Made by a program: the position numbers and the translations under genes. Shown piece after piece: positions 33,247-42,910 of a stretch of 64,000 bases of DNA; the stretch's first letter is position 1; the number at the start of each line of letters is the position of its first letter. The notes below the pieces were generated by a model, which did not search any database, was not told the origin of the DNA, and was given only the letters and a program-made list of their open reading frames with translations. The DNA is from Nonomuraea maritima (lineage in GTDB: Bacteria > Actinomycetota > Actinomycetes > Streptosporangiales > Streptosporangiaceae), in contig NZ_FNFB01000017.1 of the NCBI RefSeq assembly GCF_900100395.1, forward strand, positions 94,763 to 158,762. Reading direction: 5' to 3'.

Positions 33247-34671
33247 ATGAACAGTGTCCTGGTGGCCTCCAACAGAGGGCCGGTCTCCTTCACCGTCTCC
33301 GACGGCGGCGAGCTGACGATGAGACGCGGCGGCGGAGGCCTCGTCTCCGGGCTGTCCGGCGTGGCCAAGGACGACGGCGTGCTGTGGGTCTGCGCCGCCC
33401 TGTCCGACGGCGACCGCAGCGCCGTACGCCAGGCTCCAGGGGGACGGGTCGACCAGGCCGGCTACGACACCGGGCCGGTGCGGATGCTCGACATCGCGCC
33501 GGCCACCTTCCACCGCGCCTACAACGCCGTGGCCAACTCCACCCTCTGGTTCGTCAACCACCTGCTTTACGACATCCCCAACGCGCCCAGCTTCGGCACG
33601 AAGTTCGCGCGCGAGTGGGAGTCGTACCGCGACTACAACGGCGCGTTCGCGCTCGCGCTGGCCGAGGAGGCCGGGCACGGGGCCCGCGTGATGGTGCAGG
33701 ACTACCACCTGACGCTGACCCCGGCGATGCTCCGCGCCGAGCGTCCTGACCTGCGTATCTCCCACTTCAGCCACACCCCGTGGGCGCCGCCCGAGTACTT
33801 CTCGCTGCTGCCCGACGAGGTGGCCGGCGAGGTGCTGGAGGGGGTGCTCGGCGCCGACCACGCCGGGTTCCTCACCGACCGGTGGGCGCAGGCGTTCATG
33901 GACTGCTGCGAGCGGCTGCTGGGCGCCGACGTCGACCGCGCCGCGCGCACGGTCACCCACCGGGACCGTACGACCCGCATCGGCGTGCACCCCCTCGGCG
34001 TCGACGGCCAGGCGCTCCGGCGGCGGGCGGCCGAACCCGACGTCGAGTCGCACATGGCGGCGCTGCGCGAGCAGGTGGGCGAGCGCAAGCTGATCGTCCG
34101 CATCGACCGTACGGAGCTGTCGAAGAACATCGTGCGCGGGCTCGTGGCCTACGGCGAGTTCCTCGCGGCCCACCCCGAATGGCACGGGCGCGTCGTCCAC
34201 CTCGCCTTCGCCTACCCGAGCCGGCACGACCTGCCCGAATACCGCGAGTACACCGCGTCGGTGCAGCGCTGCGCCCAGGAGATCGAGGACGCCTACGCCA
34301 CCGAGGACTGGGACCCGCTGATCCTCAACGTCGACGACGACTATCCGCGCTCGCTGGCCGCGTACCGGATGGCCGACGTGCTGCTGGTCAACCCGATCCG
34401 CGACGGCATGAACCTGGTCGCCAAGGAGGGGCCGGTGCTGTCGCCGCGCTGCGCGCTGGTGCTGTCGCGGGAGGCGGGCGCGGCGGCCGAGCTCGGGCCC
34501 GACGCGCTGCTCGTCAACCCGTACGACATCACCGGCACCGCTGACGCCCTGCACCGCGCACTGATCATGCCGGAGGACGAACGACGCACCCGCCGCGACC
34601 GCCTCCACGCCGCCGCCACCGCCCTGCCTCCACGCGAATGGCTGACCACCCAACTCGACGCCCTCACCTGA
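33247..34671 (+). CDS. otsA: Alpha,alpha-trehalose-phosphate synthase (GT20)
   Basis: This 474-residue glycosyltransferase joins UDP- or GDP-glucose to glucose-6-phosphate to make trehalose-6-phosphate. Conserved GT20 segments are visible: LVASNRGPVSF and RRGGGGLVSGL (donor-site glycine loop), VQDYHLTLTPAMLR, FSHTPWAPPEYFSLLP, VRIDRTELSKNIVRGLVAYGEFL, and the catalytic VLLVNPIRDGMNLVAKE with downstream LVLSREAGAAAELG. ATG 33247 has GGAGG six bases ahead. Its partner phosphatase otsB is at 36071 on the opposite strand, with an MFS gene between. Confidence 0.96.
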   Translation: MNSVLVASNRGPVSFTVSDGGELTMRRGGGGLVSGLSGVAKDDGVLWVCAALSDGDRSAVRQAPGGRVDQAGYDTGPVRMLDIAPATFHRAYNAVANSTLWFVNHLLYDIPNAPSFGTKFAREWESYRDYNGAFALALAEEAGHGARVMVQDYHLTLTPAMLRAERPDLRISHFSHTPWAPPEYFSLLPDEVAGEVLEGVLGADHAGFLTDRWAQAFMDCCERLLGADVDRAARTVTHRDRTTRIGVHPLGVDGQALRRRAAEPDVESHMAALREQVGERKLIVRIDRTELSKNIVRGLVAYGEFLAAHPEWHGRVVHLAFAYPSRHDLPEYREYTASVQRCAQEIEDAYATEDWDPLILNVDDDYPRSLAAYRMADVLLVNPIRDGMNLVAKEGPVLSPRCALVLSREAGAAAELGPDALLVNPYDITGTADALHRALIMPEDERRTRRDRLHAAATALPPREWLTTQLDALT

Positions 34672-34891
34672 CGAAGCCACCCACCTCACCACCGCCGGGC
34701 CACCCTCGGGTTCCGGCAGCCGGCGCGAGCGCGCCCCACCGCCCCTCGAAGCACCGGGGCCGGTCCTGAGCCTGGACGGGTGCAGGATCCTCACCGCCCG
34801 TCGGAGCGGCCAGGTCCGTTTCGGGGGTGGGCGGGTGGGGTGTGGGTGTTTAGCATGGGAGGTCTCTGTCTCGCCCTCAGGGGGTTGCCGG

Positions 34892-36055
34892 GTGACGTCG
34901 GTCCTGCCGCGTGTTCGACTTGTCAGAGACCGGCCGACCTGGCTCGTCTACCTGCTGCTCGCCACGTTCGCGAGCTTTGTGTACGCGTTGAGCGCGGCGG
35001 TGCCGCTGCTGCGGGCCGATCAGGGCACCTCGGCCACCGTCGCCGGGCTGCACGGCACCGCCATGGCCCTCGGCACCGTCGCGGCCGGCCTCGCGCTCCC
35101 CGCGCTCACCCGCCGGCTGGGCCGACGCGTGACGACCTGGACGGGCATGGCCGGCATGAACGTCGGCGTGCTCATGGTCCTGTCGACCGACGCCCTGGCC
35201 GTGACGCTGCTGGGCTACGCGGTCTCCGGCGGCTTCGGCGCGTTCATGCTCTACACGGCCATGGCCGCGCTCAGCGACCACCACGGCCCGCAGGGCGCGG
35301 CGGCGCTCAGCGAGGCCAACGCGGTCGGCGTCCTGGCCGGCATGGGGGTGACGTTCGTCCTGAGCATGGTCGCCCAGTCCGCCCTCGGCTGGCGTGCGGC
35401 GCTGGTGGTCACCCCCGTCGCCAGTGTGGTGCTCGCGCTCACGATGGGACGGGTCTGGCCCGCCGCACGCCCCCGGGCGGCGGACGTCGCGGCGGCCCCT
35501 GCGGGGCGGCCGGGATGGCGCTTCTACATGGCGGGCCTGGTGTTGTTCTGCTGCGTGGCGCTGGAGTTCACGTTCAACCTGTGGGCGGCCGAGCTGTTCT
35601 CCGTCCGTACGGGTGTGAGCCCGGCCGCGGCGGCCACGGGGTTGACGGCGTTCACCGGCGGCCTGGCGGCGGGCCGGTTCGCCGGGGCGCAGCTGGCGCT
35701 CCGGCTGCCACCCGCGCCGCTGTTCACCGGGGCGCTCGCGACGGCCTGCGCCGGCTGGCTGGTGTTCTGGCTCAGCACCGTGCCCGTGCTGTCGTTCGCC
35801 GGGCTGGCGCTGTGCGGGGTCGGCGCGGCGCTGCACTTCCCGCTGGCGATGACCGGGCTGATCGCCGGGTCGGGCGGCCGGACCGACCTCGCGGCGGCGG
35901 CCTCGCCGATCTGGGCGGGCGCGGCCATCGCGGTCGGCCCGCTGGCACTCGGCGCACTCTCCGACGGGTTCGGCACCGTCACCGCGTTCCTGATGGTTCC
36001 AGTCCTCATCGGCCTGGCCGTCACCGGGGTGCTCGCCTCCGCCCGCCGCGGCTGA
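34892..36055 (+). CDS. MFS transporter
   Basis: This 387-residue protein has about twelve hydrophobic helices (WLVYLLLATFASFVYALSAAVPLL, TVAGLHGTAMALGTVAAGLALPAL, ...). The loop LTRRLGRRV after helix 2 and GWRAALVV in the middle are MFS features. GTG 34892 has AGGGGG seven bases ahead. A longer frame from 34835 exists but lacks support. Substrate is unknown. It sits between otsA and otsB, which could be chance or could indicate export of a sugar, although nothing in the sequence specifically shows sugar binding. Confidence 0.88.
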   Translation: MTSVLPRVRLVRDRPTWLVYLLLATFASFVYALSAAVPLLRADQGTSATVAGLHGTAMALGTVAAGLALPALTRRLGRRVTTWTGMAGMNVGVLMVLSTDALAVTLLGYAVSGGFGAFMLYTAMAALSDHHGPQGAAALSEANAVGVLAGMGVTFVLSMVAQSALGWRAALVVTPVASVVLALTMGRVWPAARPRAADVAAAPAGRPGWRFYMAGLVLFCCVALEFTFNLWAAELFSVRTGVSPAAAATGLTAFTGGLAAGRFAGAQLALRLPPAPLFTGALATACAGWLVFWLSTVPVLSFAGLALCGVGAALHFPLAMTGLIAGSGGRTDLAAAASPIWAGAAIAVGPLALGALSDGFGTVTAFLMVPVLIGLAVTGVLASARRG

Positions 36056-36070
36056 GCACGCCGTACGGGA

Positions 36071-36859
36071 TCAGGGGTGGCTGAAGACCGAGGCCAGTTC
36101 GGCGAGCAGTGCCACAACGCCGTCGGGCCCGTCGACGACGATGTCGGCCTGTTCGGCCAGCGCGACCACCTCCGTGGAGCCGCTGCACACGGTCACCCCT
36201 GGCAGCCCGGACCCGCGAACAGCCTCGAAGGCGGCCAGGTCACCGAGGTCGTCACCCGCGAACAGGACCGACCGCGCCCCCCGCTCGGCCAGGAAGAGGC
36301 CGAGCGCGTGCCCTTTGTCCATGCCGGGCGCCCGCAGCTCAAGCACCATCCGGCCGGGCTCGATCACGAGACCGTGTTCACCGGCCAGCTTCGTGAGCGG
36401 CTCACGCAACGCCGCCAGCGCGCCGTCGGGGTCGGCGGCCCGCCGGGTGTGCACGGCCACGGACCGGCCCTTGTCCTCGACGGTCACCCCGTCGAGGCGG
36501 AGCGAGCCGATCAGCAGCGGCAGCTCGGCCTTGACGTGCGGCATCCCCGGCGGTGGCGGCGGCGCGGTGACGCGTCCGTCCTCCCAGCGTTCGAAGCCGT
36601 AGTGACCGAGGACGACGAGCCGCGGCACCTCGGCGAGCCCAGGGCCGAGCTCCAGAACGGTCGCCGGAGGCCGGCCGGTCACGATGACGACCGAGAGCCC
36701 GTGGGAGGCGAGCTCGGCCAGGACCTCGGGGGCCTTGGGGTGGATCGCCGCCCTGGCCGGGTCGGGCACGATCGGCGCCAGGGTGCCGTCGAAGTCGAGC
36801 CCGATCACCGCGCCCGACGGGTCGTTCAGTATCGCTTCCATTCCAGGGAAGTTCTTCAC
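36071..36859 (-). CDS. otsB: Trehalose-6-phosphate phosphatase
   Basis: This 262-residue HAD-superfamily phosphatase converts trehalose-6-phosphate to trehalose. Motifs: GLDFDGTLAPIV (nucleophile D22, acid D24), VIVTGRPP (motif II), K in GMDKGHALGLFL (motif III) and FAGDDLGDLAAFEAV (motif IV). The cap region carries RLVVLGHYGFERWEDG and MVLELRAPGMDKG, typical of OtsB rather than of sugar phosphatases in general. GTG 36859 has AAAGG seven bases upstream; ATG 36841 is an alternative. It converges with the MFS gene (15 bp between stops) and follows DUF3263 on the same strand. Confidence 0.95.
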   Translation of the reverse strand: MKNFPGMEAILNDPSGAVIGLDFDGTLAPIVPDPARAAIHPKAPEVLAELASHGLSVVIVTGRPPATVLELGPGLAEVPRLVVLGHYGFERWEDGRVTAPPPPPGMPHVKAELPLLIGSLRLDGVTVEDKGRSVAVHTRRAADPDGALAALREPLTKLAGEHGLVIEPGRMVLELRAPGMDKGHALGLFLAERGARSVLFAGDDLGDLAAFEAVRGSGLPGVTVCSGSTEVVALAEQADIVVDGPDGVVALLAELASVFSHP

Positions 36860-36881
36860 CCGGCACCCTTTACCCAGCCGG

Positions 36882-37151
36882 TCAGGGACGCATGCCCAGG
36901 TTTCGCGCCGCGCGGTCGCGCTGGCGGGTGGCCCGTAACCGGCGCAGCCGCTTGACCAGCATGGGGTCGTGCTGCAACGCCTCAGGACGGTCGATGAGCC
37001 CGCCGAGCAGCTGGTAGTAGCGGGTGGCCGAGATGCCGAAGGTCTCCTTGATGGCCTGCTCCTTGGCGCCCGCCTGACGCCACCAGTGACGCTCGAAGGC
37101 GAGGAGCTCGATCTCGCGTGGGGACAGGGCGGGTTCGTCGGGAGTTCCCAT
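36882..37151 (-). CDS. DUF3263 family protein
   Basis: The product is 89 residues: LSPREIELLAFERHWWRQAGAKEQAIKETFGISATRYYQLLGGLIDRPEALQHDPMLVKRLRRLRATRQRDRAAR. This is a compact helix-turn-helix-like actinobacterial family (DUF3263). The KETFGISATRYYQLLGGLI segment resembles a recognition helix, and the tail is strongly basic, so DNA binding is plausible. ATG 37151 has GAGGAGG close upstream. It lies 22 bp ahead of otsB on the same strand, so the two may form an operon. Function is unknown. Confidence 0.9.
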   Translation of the reverse strand: MGTPDEPALSPREIELLAFERHWWRQAGAKEQAIKETFGISATRYYQLLGGLIDRPEALQHDPMLVKRLRRLRATRQRDRAARNLGMRP

Positions 37152-37244
37152 GGTGTCCTCCTCACAAGGAACGCGCGCCCGCCCATCGTAATGTGCGGGG
37201 GTCAGGTTGTTGACGACGGATACCGAGACGTACAGTCACGAAGT

Positions 37245-38051
37245 GTGACCTCTGTCATCACGCTCCTCACCGACTACGGTCTCGAGGACGGTTACGTGGC
37301 CGCCTGCCACGGGGTGATCGCCAGGATCGCCCCCGAGGCGCGGGTGATCGACGTGTGCCATCTGATCCCCGCCGGTGACGTACGCCGCGGCGCGGCTGTT
37401 CTCGCCCAGACGATCCCTTACCTGCCCGAGGGCGTCCACATCGGCGTCGTCGATCCCGGCACGGGCGGCTCCCGGCGCGCGGTGGCGATCGAGGCGGGTG
37501 GCCGGGTCTTCATCGGCCCCGACAACGGCCTGCTGTCGTGGGCCCTGCACGCCTGCGGCGGCGCGCGGACGGCGTACGAGATCTCCAACGAGGAGCTCTT
37601 CCTGCGGCCGGTCTCGCCCACCTTCCCGGGCCGCGACGTGCTCGCGCCGGTCGCGGCGCGGCTGTACGGCGGGCTGCGGACGGCCGAGCTGGGGCCTGAG
37701 ATACCGGTGTCCCGCCTCGTCACGCTGCCCGAGCCGACCTCGGTGCTGCGCGACGGCTCGGTGGAGGGCGAGGTGGTCTCGGTCGACCGCTACGGCAACG
37801 CGCAGCTGTCGATCACGGCAGGCGACGTGCGGGCGCTGGGCGTGCGGGTGGGCGACACGCTGGTGGTGTGGCTGGGGCGGCGGCAGCTGACGCTGCCGTA
37901 CCGGGAGACGTACGCGGCCGTGCCGCCCGGCGAGCTGGTGGCGTTCGCCGACTCGGCGGGGCTGGTCGCGATCGCGGTCAACTCGGGGGACGCGGCGGAG
38001 CGGCTGGGACTGCCGCCCGGTGCACATGTCCGACTTTCACCCATCGACTAG
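37245..38051 (+). CDS. SAM hydrolase/SAM-dependent halogenase family protein (DUF62)
   Basis: The product is 268 residues of the fluorinase/chlorinase fold: VITLLTDYGLEDGYVAACHGVIARIAPEARVIDVCH at the N-terminus, then VHIGVVDPGTGGSRRAVAIEAGGRVFIGPDNGLL, and the C-terminal barrel EVVSVDRYGNAQLSI. Most non-halogenating members split S-adenosylmethionine with water into adenosine and methionine. The ordinary genomic context here favours that activity over halogenation. GTG 37245 is predicted leaderless: TACAGT at 37231-37236 places the start of transcription at or next to the GTG, and a TTGACG lies 15 bp upstream of it. It is divergent from DUF3263. Confidence 0.9.
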   Translation: MTSVITLLTDYGLEDGYVAACHGVIARIAPEARVIDVCHLIPAGDVRRGAAVLAQTIPYLPEGVHIGVVDPGTGGSRRAVAIEAGGRVFIGPDNGLLSWALHACGGARTAYEISNEELFLRPVSPTFPGRDVLAPVAARLYGGLRTAELGPEIPVSRLVTLPEPTSVLRDGSVEGEVVSVDRYGNAQLSITAGDVRALGVRVGDTLVVWLGRRQLTLPYRETYAAVPPGELVAFADSAGLVAIAVNSGDAAERLGLPPGAHVRLSPID

Positions 38052-38168
38052 ACAAATAGGAACTACTCCGCGTATCGGGCTGTTTACTGAAGCGTCGGAT
38101 TGACTGGCCGGTCGCATGTCAGAATGCACGCACTGATCGGGCGCCCCCTCCCCCGGTTCGAGGTCCCT

Positions 38169-38729
38169 GTGCGTAACCTCCCTGTCGTCCTGCTCGTCCT
38201 GCTCTCCACGATCTGGCCACCCGTGCCGGAGCTGCCTCCGCCCCGGCCGACGTCGCGCGTCTTCCCCCCTGCGATCCCCGGCGTCAGCCCGTCGGGCGCG
38301 CGCATCTCGTACGTGCTGGCCGGGATCGCCCCCGAGGCGCCCTGCCGGGAGGCGTTCCAGCCGGCCGCCGTCCCGCCCGGCTGCCGTACGACCCTGCGCG
38401 CCACGTACGCCGACAGCACCCAGACGTTCGTCGTCACCGTGGGCGTCGCGGTGCTCGACGGCCCTCGGACCGGGCCGCGCGAGCGGCGCGACACCGGGCG
38501 GCCCGCGACCGTGCGGCCCGTTCCCTTCCCCGGCGGCCCTGCCGAGCGGTTCGGCCAGCGCCAGTACGTCACCGGCGCCGTCGCCGCCTGCCCGCGTGGC
38601 TGCATGGTGGCGACCGCCGCGGGCTACGCCGACGGGCGGACGTACCAGCCGGGTGACCAGATCCTGCCGCGGCTGCGCTTCGCCGCCCGGCACCTGGCCG
38701 CCGCCCTGCACCGGACGCTGAGCGCATGA
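38169..38729 (+). CDS. Secreted protein encoded with S8 protease, unknown
   Basis: The 186-residue product has an N-terminal hydrophobic segment (VRNLPVVLLVLLSTIWPPVPELPPPRP), most likely a signal or anchor sequence, followed by a Pro/Arg-rich extracytoplasmic domain. That domain has five cysteines (CREAF, GCRTT, ACPRGC). GTG 38169 has GAGG five bases upstream; ATG 38124 would add 15 residues that spoil the signal peptide. Its stop overlaps the start of the S8 protease (ATGA), so the two are co-translated. No family is recognised. Inference: a partner or inhibitor of the protease. Confidence 0.7.
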   Translation: MRNLPVVLLVLLSTIWPPVPELPPPRPTSRVFPPAIPGVSPSGARISYVLAGIAPEAPCREAFQPAAVPPGCRTTLRATYADSTQTFVVTVGVAVLDGPRTGPRERRDTGRPATVRPVPFPGGPAERFGQRQYVTGAVAACPRGCMVATAAGYADGRTYQPGDQILPRLRFAARHLAAALHRTLSA

Positions 38730-39826
38730 GGGGTGTCCTCGCCGCTCTCCTGGCGGCCGGGCTGACCCTGGTGACCGGGGCCGCGGGCCCGCAGGACGAC
38801 GTGGGCGAGGCCGCGCGGGCCGGACAGTGGCAGCTCGCCGCGCTGCGCCTGCCGGAGGCGTGGCGCACGGCCACAGGCGAGGGTGTCCTCGTCGCCGTCC
38901 TCGACACCGGCGTCGACGCCCGCCACCCCGACCTGCGCGGCACCGTGATCCAGGGCCCCGACCTGACCCGCGCGGGCAAGGGCCCGCGCGCACGGCACGG
39001 CACCGCCATGGCCAGCCTCATCGCCGGACGCGGGCACGGCGAGAACCATCGCAGCGGCGTCCTCGGCGTGGCGCCCGCCGCGAAGGTGCTGTCGGTGCGC
39101 GTCACGCTGGAGAACGGCGACCCGCGCCGCGGCCGCCGCCACCTCGGCCGCGACGCCCTCGCGAAGGGCATCCGGTACGCCGCCGACCACGGCGCCGACG
39201 TGATCAGCATGTCGCTCGGCGGCGGCAGCGGCTCCTGGGAGGGCTCCGCCTCGGAGGAGGAGGCCGTCCAGTACGCCATCGGCAAGGGCTGCGTGCTGGT
39301 CGCGTCCGCGGGCAACGACGGCGCCTCCACCAACCGCAAGAACTTCCCTGCCGCCTACCCCGGCGTGATCGCCGTCGGCGCGGTCGACCGGCGGCTCAAG
39401 GTGGCCCCGTTCTCCAACCGGCAGCACTACGTGTCGGTCGTCGCGCCGGGCGCCGACATCGTCACGGCCGACCCTGGGGAGTCGTACGTGGTGAGCGACG
39501 GCACCAGCTCGGCGGCGGCCATGGTCGCGGGCGTCGCGGCGCTGATCCGCGCGGCCCATCCCGGCATGTCGCCGTACCACGTACGCATGGCCATCGAGCT
39601 CGGCACCCGGCGGCGGCCCGCCGACGGCTACAGCCCCGCCTACGGCCATGGGGTCGTCAGCGCGGCGGGCGCGCTGCGCGAGGCCGCCCGGCTGGACGCC
39701 ACCGCGCGCGGCGCGGCCCGAGCCGGCACCGCACCCGCCTCCAGGACGCCGGTCGTCGCCGCCATGGTGGGGCTGGCGCTCGCGATGTCCGCGCGGGTCC
39801 TGCTGCGCCGCCGACGCCGGCCCTAG
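38726..39826 (+). CDS. S8 family serine protease, mycosin-like
   Basis: The 366-residue protein has an N-terminal signal peptide (MRGVLAALLAAGLTLVTGAAG). The subtilisin triad is D60 in VAVLDTGVD, H91 in RARHGTAMASLIAG and S261 in DGTSSAAAMVAGVAA, with the oxyanion region ASAGNDGAS. A C-terminal membrane helix followed by RRRRR (VVAAMVGLALAMSARVLLRRRRRP) anchors it with the catalytic domain outside. This layout is that of mycosins, the proteases of type VII secretion, but no ESX components are in the window. It is coupled to the secreted protein upstream by a 4-bp overlap. Confidence 0.92.
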   Translation: MRGVLAALLAAGLTLVTGAAGPQDDVGEAARAGQWQLAALRLPEAWRTATGEGVLVAVLDTGVDARHPDLRGTVIQGPDLTRAGKGPRARHGTAMASLIAGRGHGENHRSGVLGVAPAAKVLSVRVTLENGDPRRGRRHLGRDALAKGIRYAADHGADVISMSLGGGSGSWEGSASEEEAVQYAIGKGCVLVASAGNDGASTNRKNFPAAYPGVIAVGAVDRRLKVAPFSNRQHYVSVVAPGADIVTADPGESYVVSDGTSSAAAMVAGVAALIRAAHPGMSPYHVRMAIELGTRRRPADGYSPAYGHGVVSAAGALREAARLDATARGAARAGTAPASRTPVVAAMVGLALAMSARVLLRRRRRP

Positions 39827-39835
39827 ACACGCGAC

Positions 39836-39865
39836 GGGCCCCCGGGGACGATCCCCCGGGGGCCC
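39836..39865. terminator. Bidirectional terminator between protease and oppF
   Basis: A perfect 12-bp stem (39836-39847 with 39854-39865) of G and C only, with a 6-nt loop, sits between convergent stop codons. Confidence 0.8.
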
Positions 39866-39877
39866 GAACTAACGGGG

Positions 39878-40877
<1,000 letters not shown>

Positions 40878-40894
<17 letters not shown>

Positions 40895-41915
40895 CGAGGA
40901 CCTCCCTCCAGTAGTGGCAGGCGCTGCCGCGCGTGCCGCTGATCTCGTAGAGCGGGGGGGTGTCGGTCACGCAGTTCTCCTGCCGGTACGGGCACCGGGG
41001 GTGGAACGCGCAACCTGTCGGCATCGACAGCAGGTTGGGCGGCAGGCCCTTGATCGCGTACAGCTCCTGGCCCTTCTGGTCGACCCTCGGGATCGAGTCC
41101 AGCAGACCCTTCGTGTACGGATGCGCGGGCGCCTTGTAGATGTCGTGGACCGGCGCGTTCTCGACGATGCGGCCGCCGTACATGACCGCGATCTTGTCGG
41201 CCACGTCGGCCACCACGCCGAGGTCGTGCGTGATCAGGATGAGGCCCATCTGGCTCTCGCGCTGCAGCTCGGCCAGCAGCTCCATGATCTGCGCCTGCAC
41301 GGTCACGTCGAGCGCCGTGGTGGGCTCGTCGGCGATCAGCACCTCGGGGTCGAGCGCGATCGACATGGCGATCATGATGCGCTGCCGCATGCCGCCGGAG
41401 AACTGGTGCGGGTAGTCGTGCACCCGCTGCTTGGCGGCCGGGATGCGGACGCGGTCCATGAGCTCGACCGCCTTCTTCATGGCGGCGCCCTTGGACATGC
41501 CCCGGTGCACCCGGAACATCTCGCTGATCTGCCAGCCCACGGTGAACACCGGGTTGAGCGCGGACAGCGCGTCCTGGAAGATCATCGCGATGCGCTCGCC
41601 ACGCACCTGCGTGCGGTCGCGCTCCGACAGCTTGAGGACGTCGGTGCCCTTGAAGCGGATCTCCCCCTTGGGGATGACCGCCGGCGGCATGTCGAGGATG
41701 CCCATGATGGCCTGGGCCGTCACCGACTTGCCCGAACCCGACTCGCCCAGCACCGCGAGCGTCTCACCGGCGCGGACCGTGTAGCTCACGCCGTTGACCG
41801 CGCGTACCACGCCGGCCCTCGTGTGGAACTCCACGTGCAGGTCGTCCACGGCCAGCAGCGGTTCGTTGCCCGACCCTCCCCCGGCGGGCAACACGTCTGC
41901 GGACGTCTTCTTCAC
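40878..41915 (-). CDS. oppD: Oligopeptide ABC transporter ATP-binding protein OppD
   Basis: This 345-residue ATPase carries Walker A GESGSGKSVTAQ, MIFQDALSALNPVF, signature FSGGMRQRIMIAMSIAL, Walker B VLIADEPTTALDV and ITHDLGVVAD. Its OppD-type C-terminal domain (PTGCAFHPRCPYRQENC) has the family's cysteine motif. It pairs with OppF under the OppB/OppC channel. The N-terminus MKKTSADVLPAGGGSGNEP is an extra flexible stretch. It starts 11 bp after oppC stops, and its 3' end overlaps oppF. Confidence 0.95.
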
Positions 41916-41926
41916 GTGATCACCTC

Positions 41927-42910
41927 CTACCTGAGCTTCGGGTCGAGCGCGTCGCGCACGGCGTCGCCCATCATGATGAACGCGAGCACCGTGATGCTCA
42001 GGAACAGGGCCGGGAACACCAGCGGCAGCGGCGCCGTGATGAACCGGTCACGTGCGTCCGCGATCATCAGGCCCCACGAGATGTCCGGCGACTGCACGCC
42101 CACGCCCAGGAACGACAGCGCGGCCTCGGCCGCGATGTAGGTGCCCAGGTTGATCGTGGCCACGACGATGACCGAGGCCAGCGAGTTCGGCAGCAGGTGC
42201 CGGAACATGATCCGGCCGGAGCCCGCGCCCAGCGCCTTGGCGGCCACCACGAAGTCCTGGCTCTTCGCCGTGATCACCGCGGCCCGCATGATGCGGTACA
42301 CCATCGGCCAGCCCAGCACCGACAGCGCGAGGATGACCAGCAGGATGCTGTTGTACTTGCCGCGCAGGGTGGAGGCGATCAGCAGCGCGCCCAGCACCGA
42401 CGGGATCGCGAAGAAGACCTCGGTGATACGGGACGCGAGGGTGTCGATCGCGCCGCCGCGGTAGCCCGCGAAGATGCCGAACAGACCACCGATGATCGCG
42501 GTGAGGACCGTGGTCAGCACGCCGATCACGATCGAGTTGCGGGCGCCGTAGATCGTCCTCGCGTAGAGGTCGCAGCCCAGGTTGTCGCGCCCGAACAGGT
42601 GGCCCGGCCCTGGGCCCTGACGGGCGGCGGACAGGTCGCACGTCCGCGCGTCGAACGGGTCGATCGACGTGAACAGCGACGGCCAGACGGCCATGACCAG
42701 CAGGATCAAGATGATGATCACCGAGATGATGAACATCGGGCGGCGCCGGAGGTCGTGCCAGGCGTCCGTCCAGAGGCTGGCGGGCTTGGCCTCCTTCTTG
42801 GCGTGCCTGCGCCTGCCCTCGCGTCCGGGAGCCGGCGCTGCGGGTGCGTCCGCGACCATGGTCTTCCCCTCCTCGAGACCCGGCCCGTCCAGCGGGGTTG
42901 GGTTACTCAT
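41927..42910 (-). CDS. oppC: Oligopeptide ABC transporter permease OppC
   Basis: The product is 327 residues. A ~50-residue basic cytoplasmic lead (GREGRRRHAKKEAKPASLWTDAWHDLRRRPMF) precedes six membrane helices. The family motif for docking the ATPases is visible in AAKALGAGSGRIMFRHLLPNSLASVIV (EAA-like loop), as is HLFGRDNLGCDLYARTIYGAR, the conserved periplasmic segment of OppC/DppC. It forms the channel with OppB. The start overlaps the end of oppB by 8 bp. Confidence 0.95.
   Translation of the reverse strand: MSNPTPLDGPGLEEGKTMVADAPAAPAPGREGRRRHAKKEAKPASLWTDAWHDLRRRPMFIISVIIILILLVMAVWPSLFTSIDPFDARTCDLSAARQGPGPGHLFGRDNLGCDLYARTIYGARNSIVIGVLTTVLTAIIGGLFGIFAGYRGGAIDTLASRITEVFFAIPSVLGALLIASTLRGKYNSILLVILALSVLGWPMVYRIMRAAVITAKSQDFVVAAKALGAGSGRIMFRHLLPNSLASVIVVATINLGTYIAAEAALSFLGVGVQSPDISWGLMIADARDRFITAPLPLVFPALFLSITVLAFIMMGDAVRDALDPKLR

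Noticed and set aside
32513..33368. Longer N-terminus for the threonine-synthase homologue and for the sigma factor from upstream in-frame starts
   Set aside because: The first would translate the riboswitch and the second would overlap otsA; the family starts at 32357 and 33146 are well supported.
38169..39826. Type VII secretion locus
   Set aside because: Only the mycosin-like protease is present; no ESX membrane or substrate genes lie in the window.
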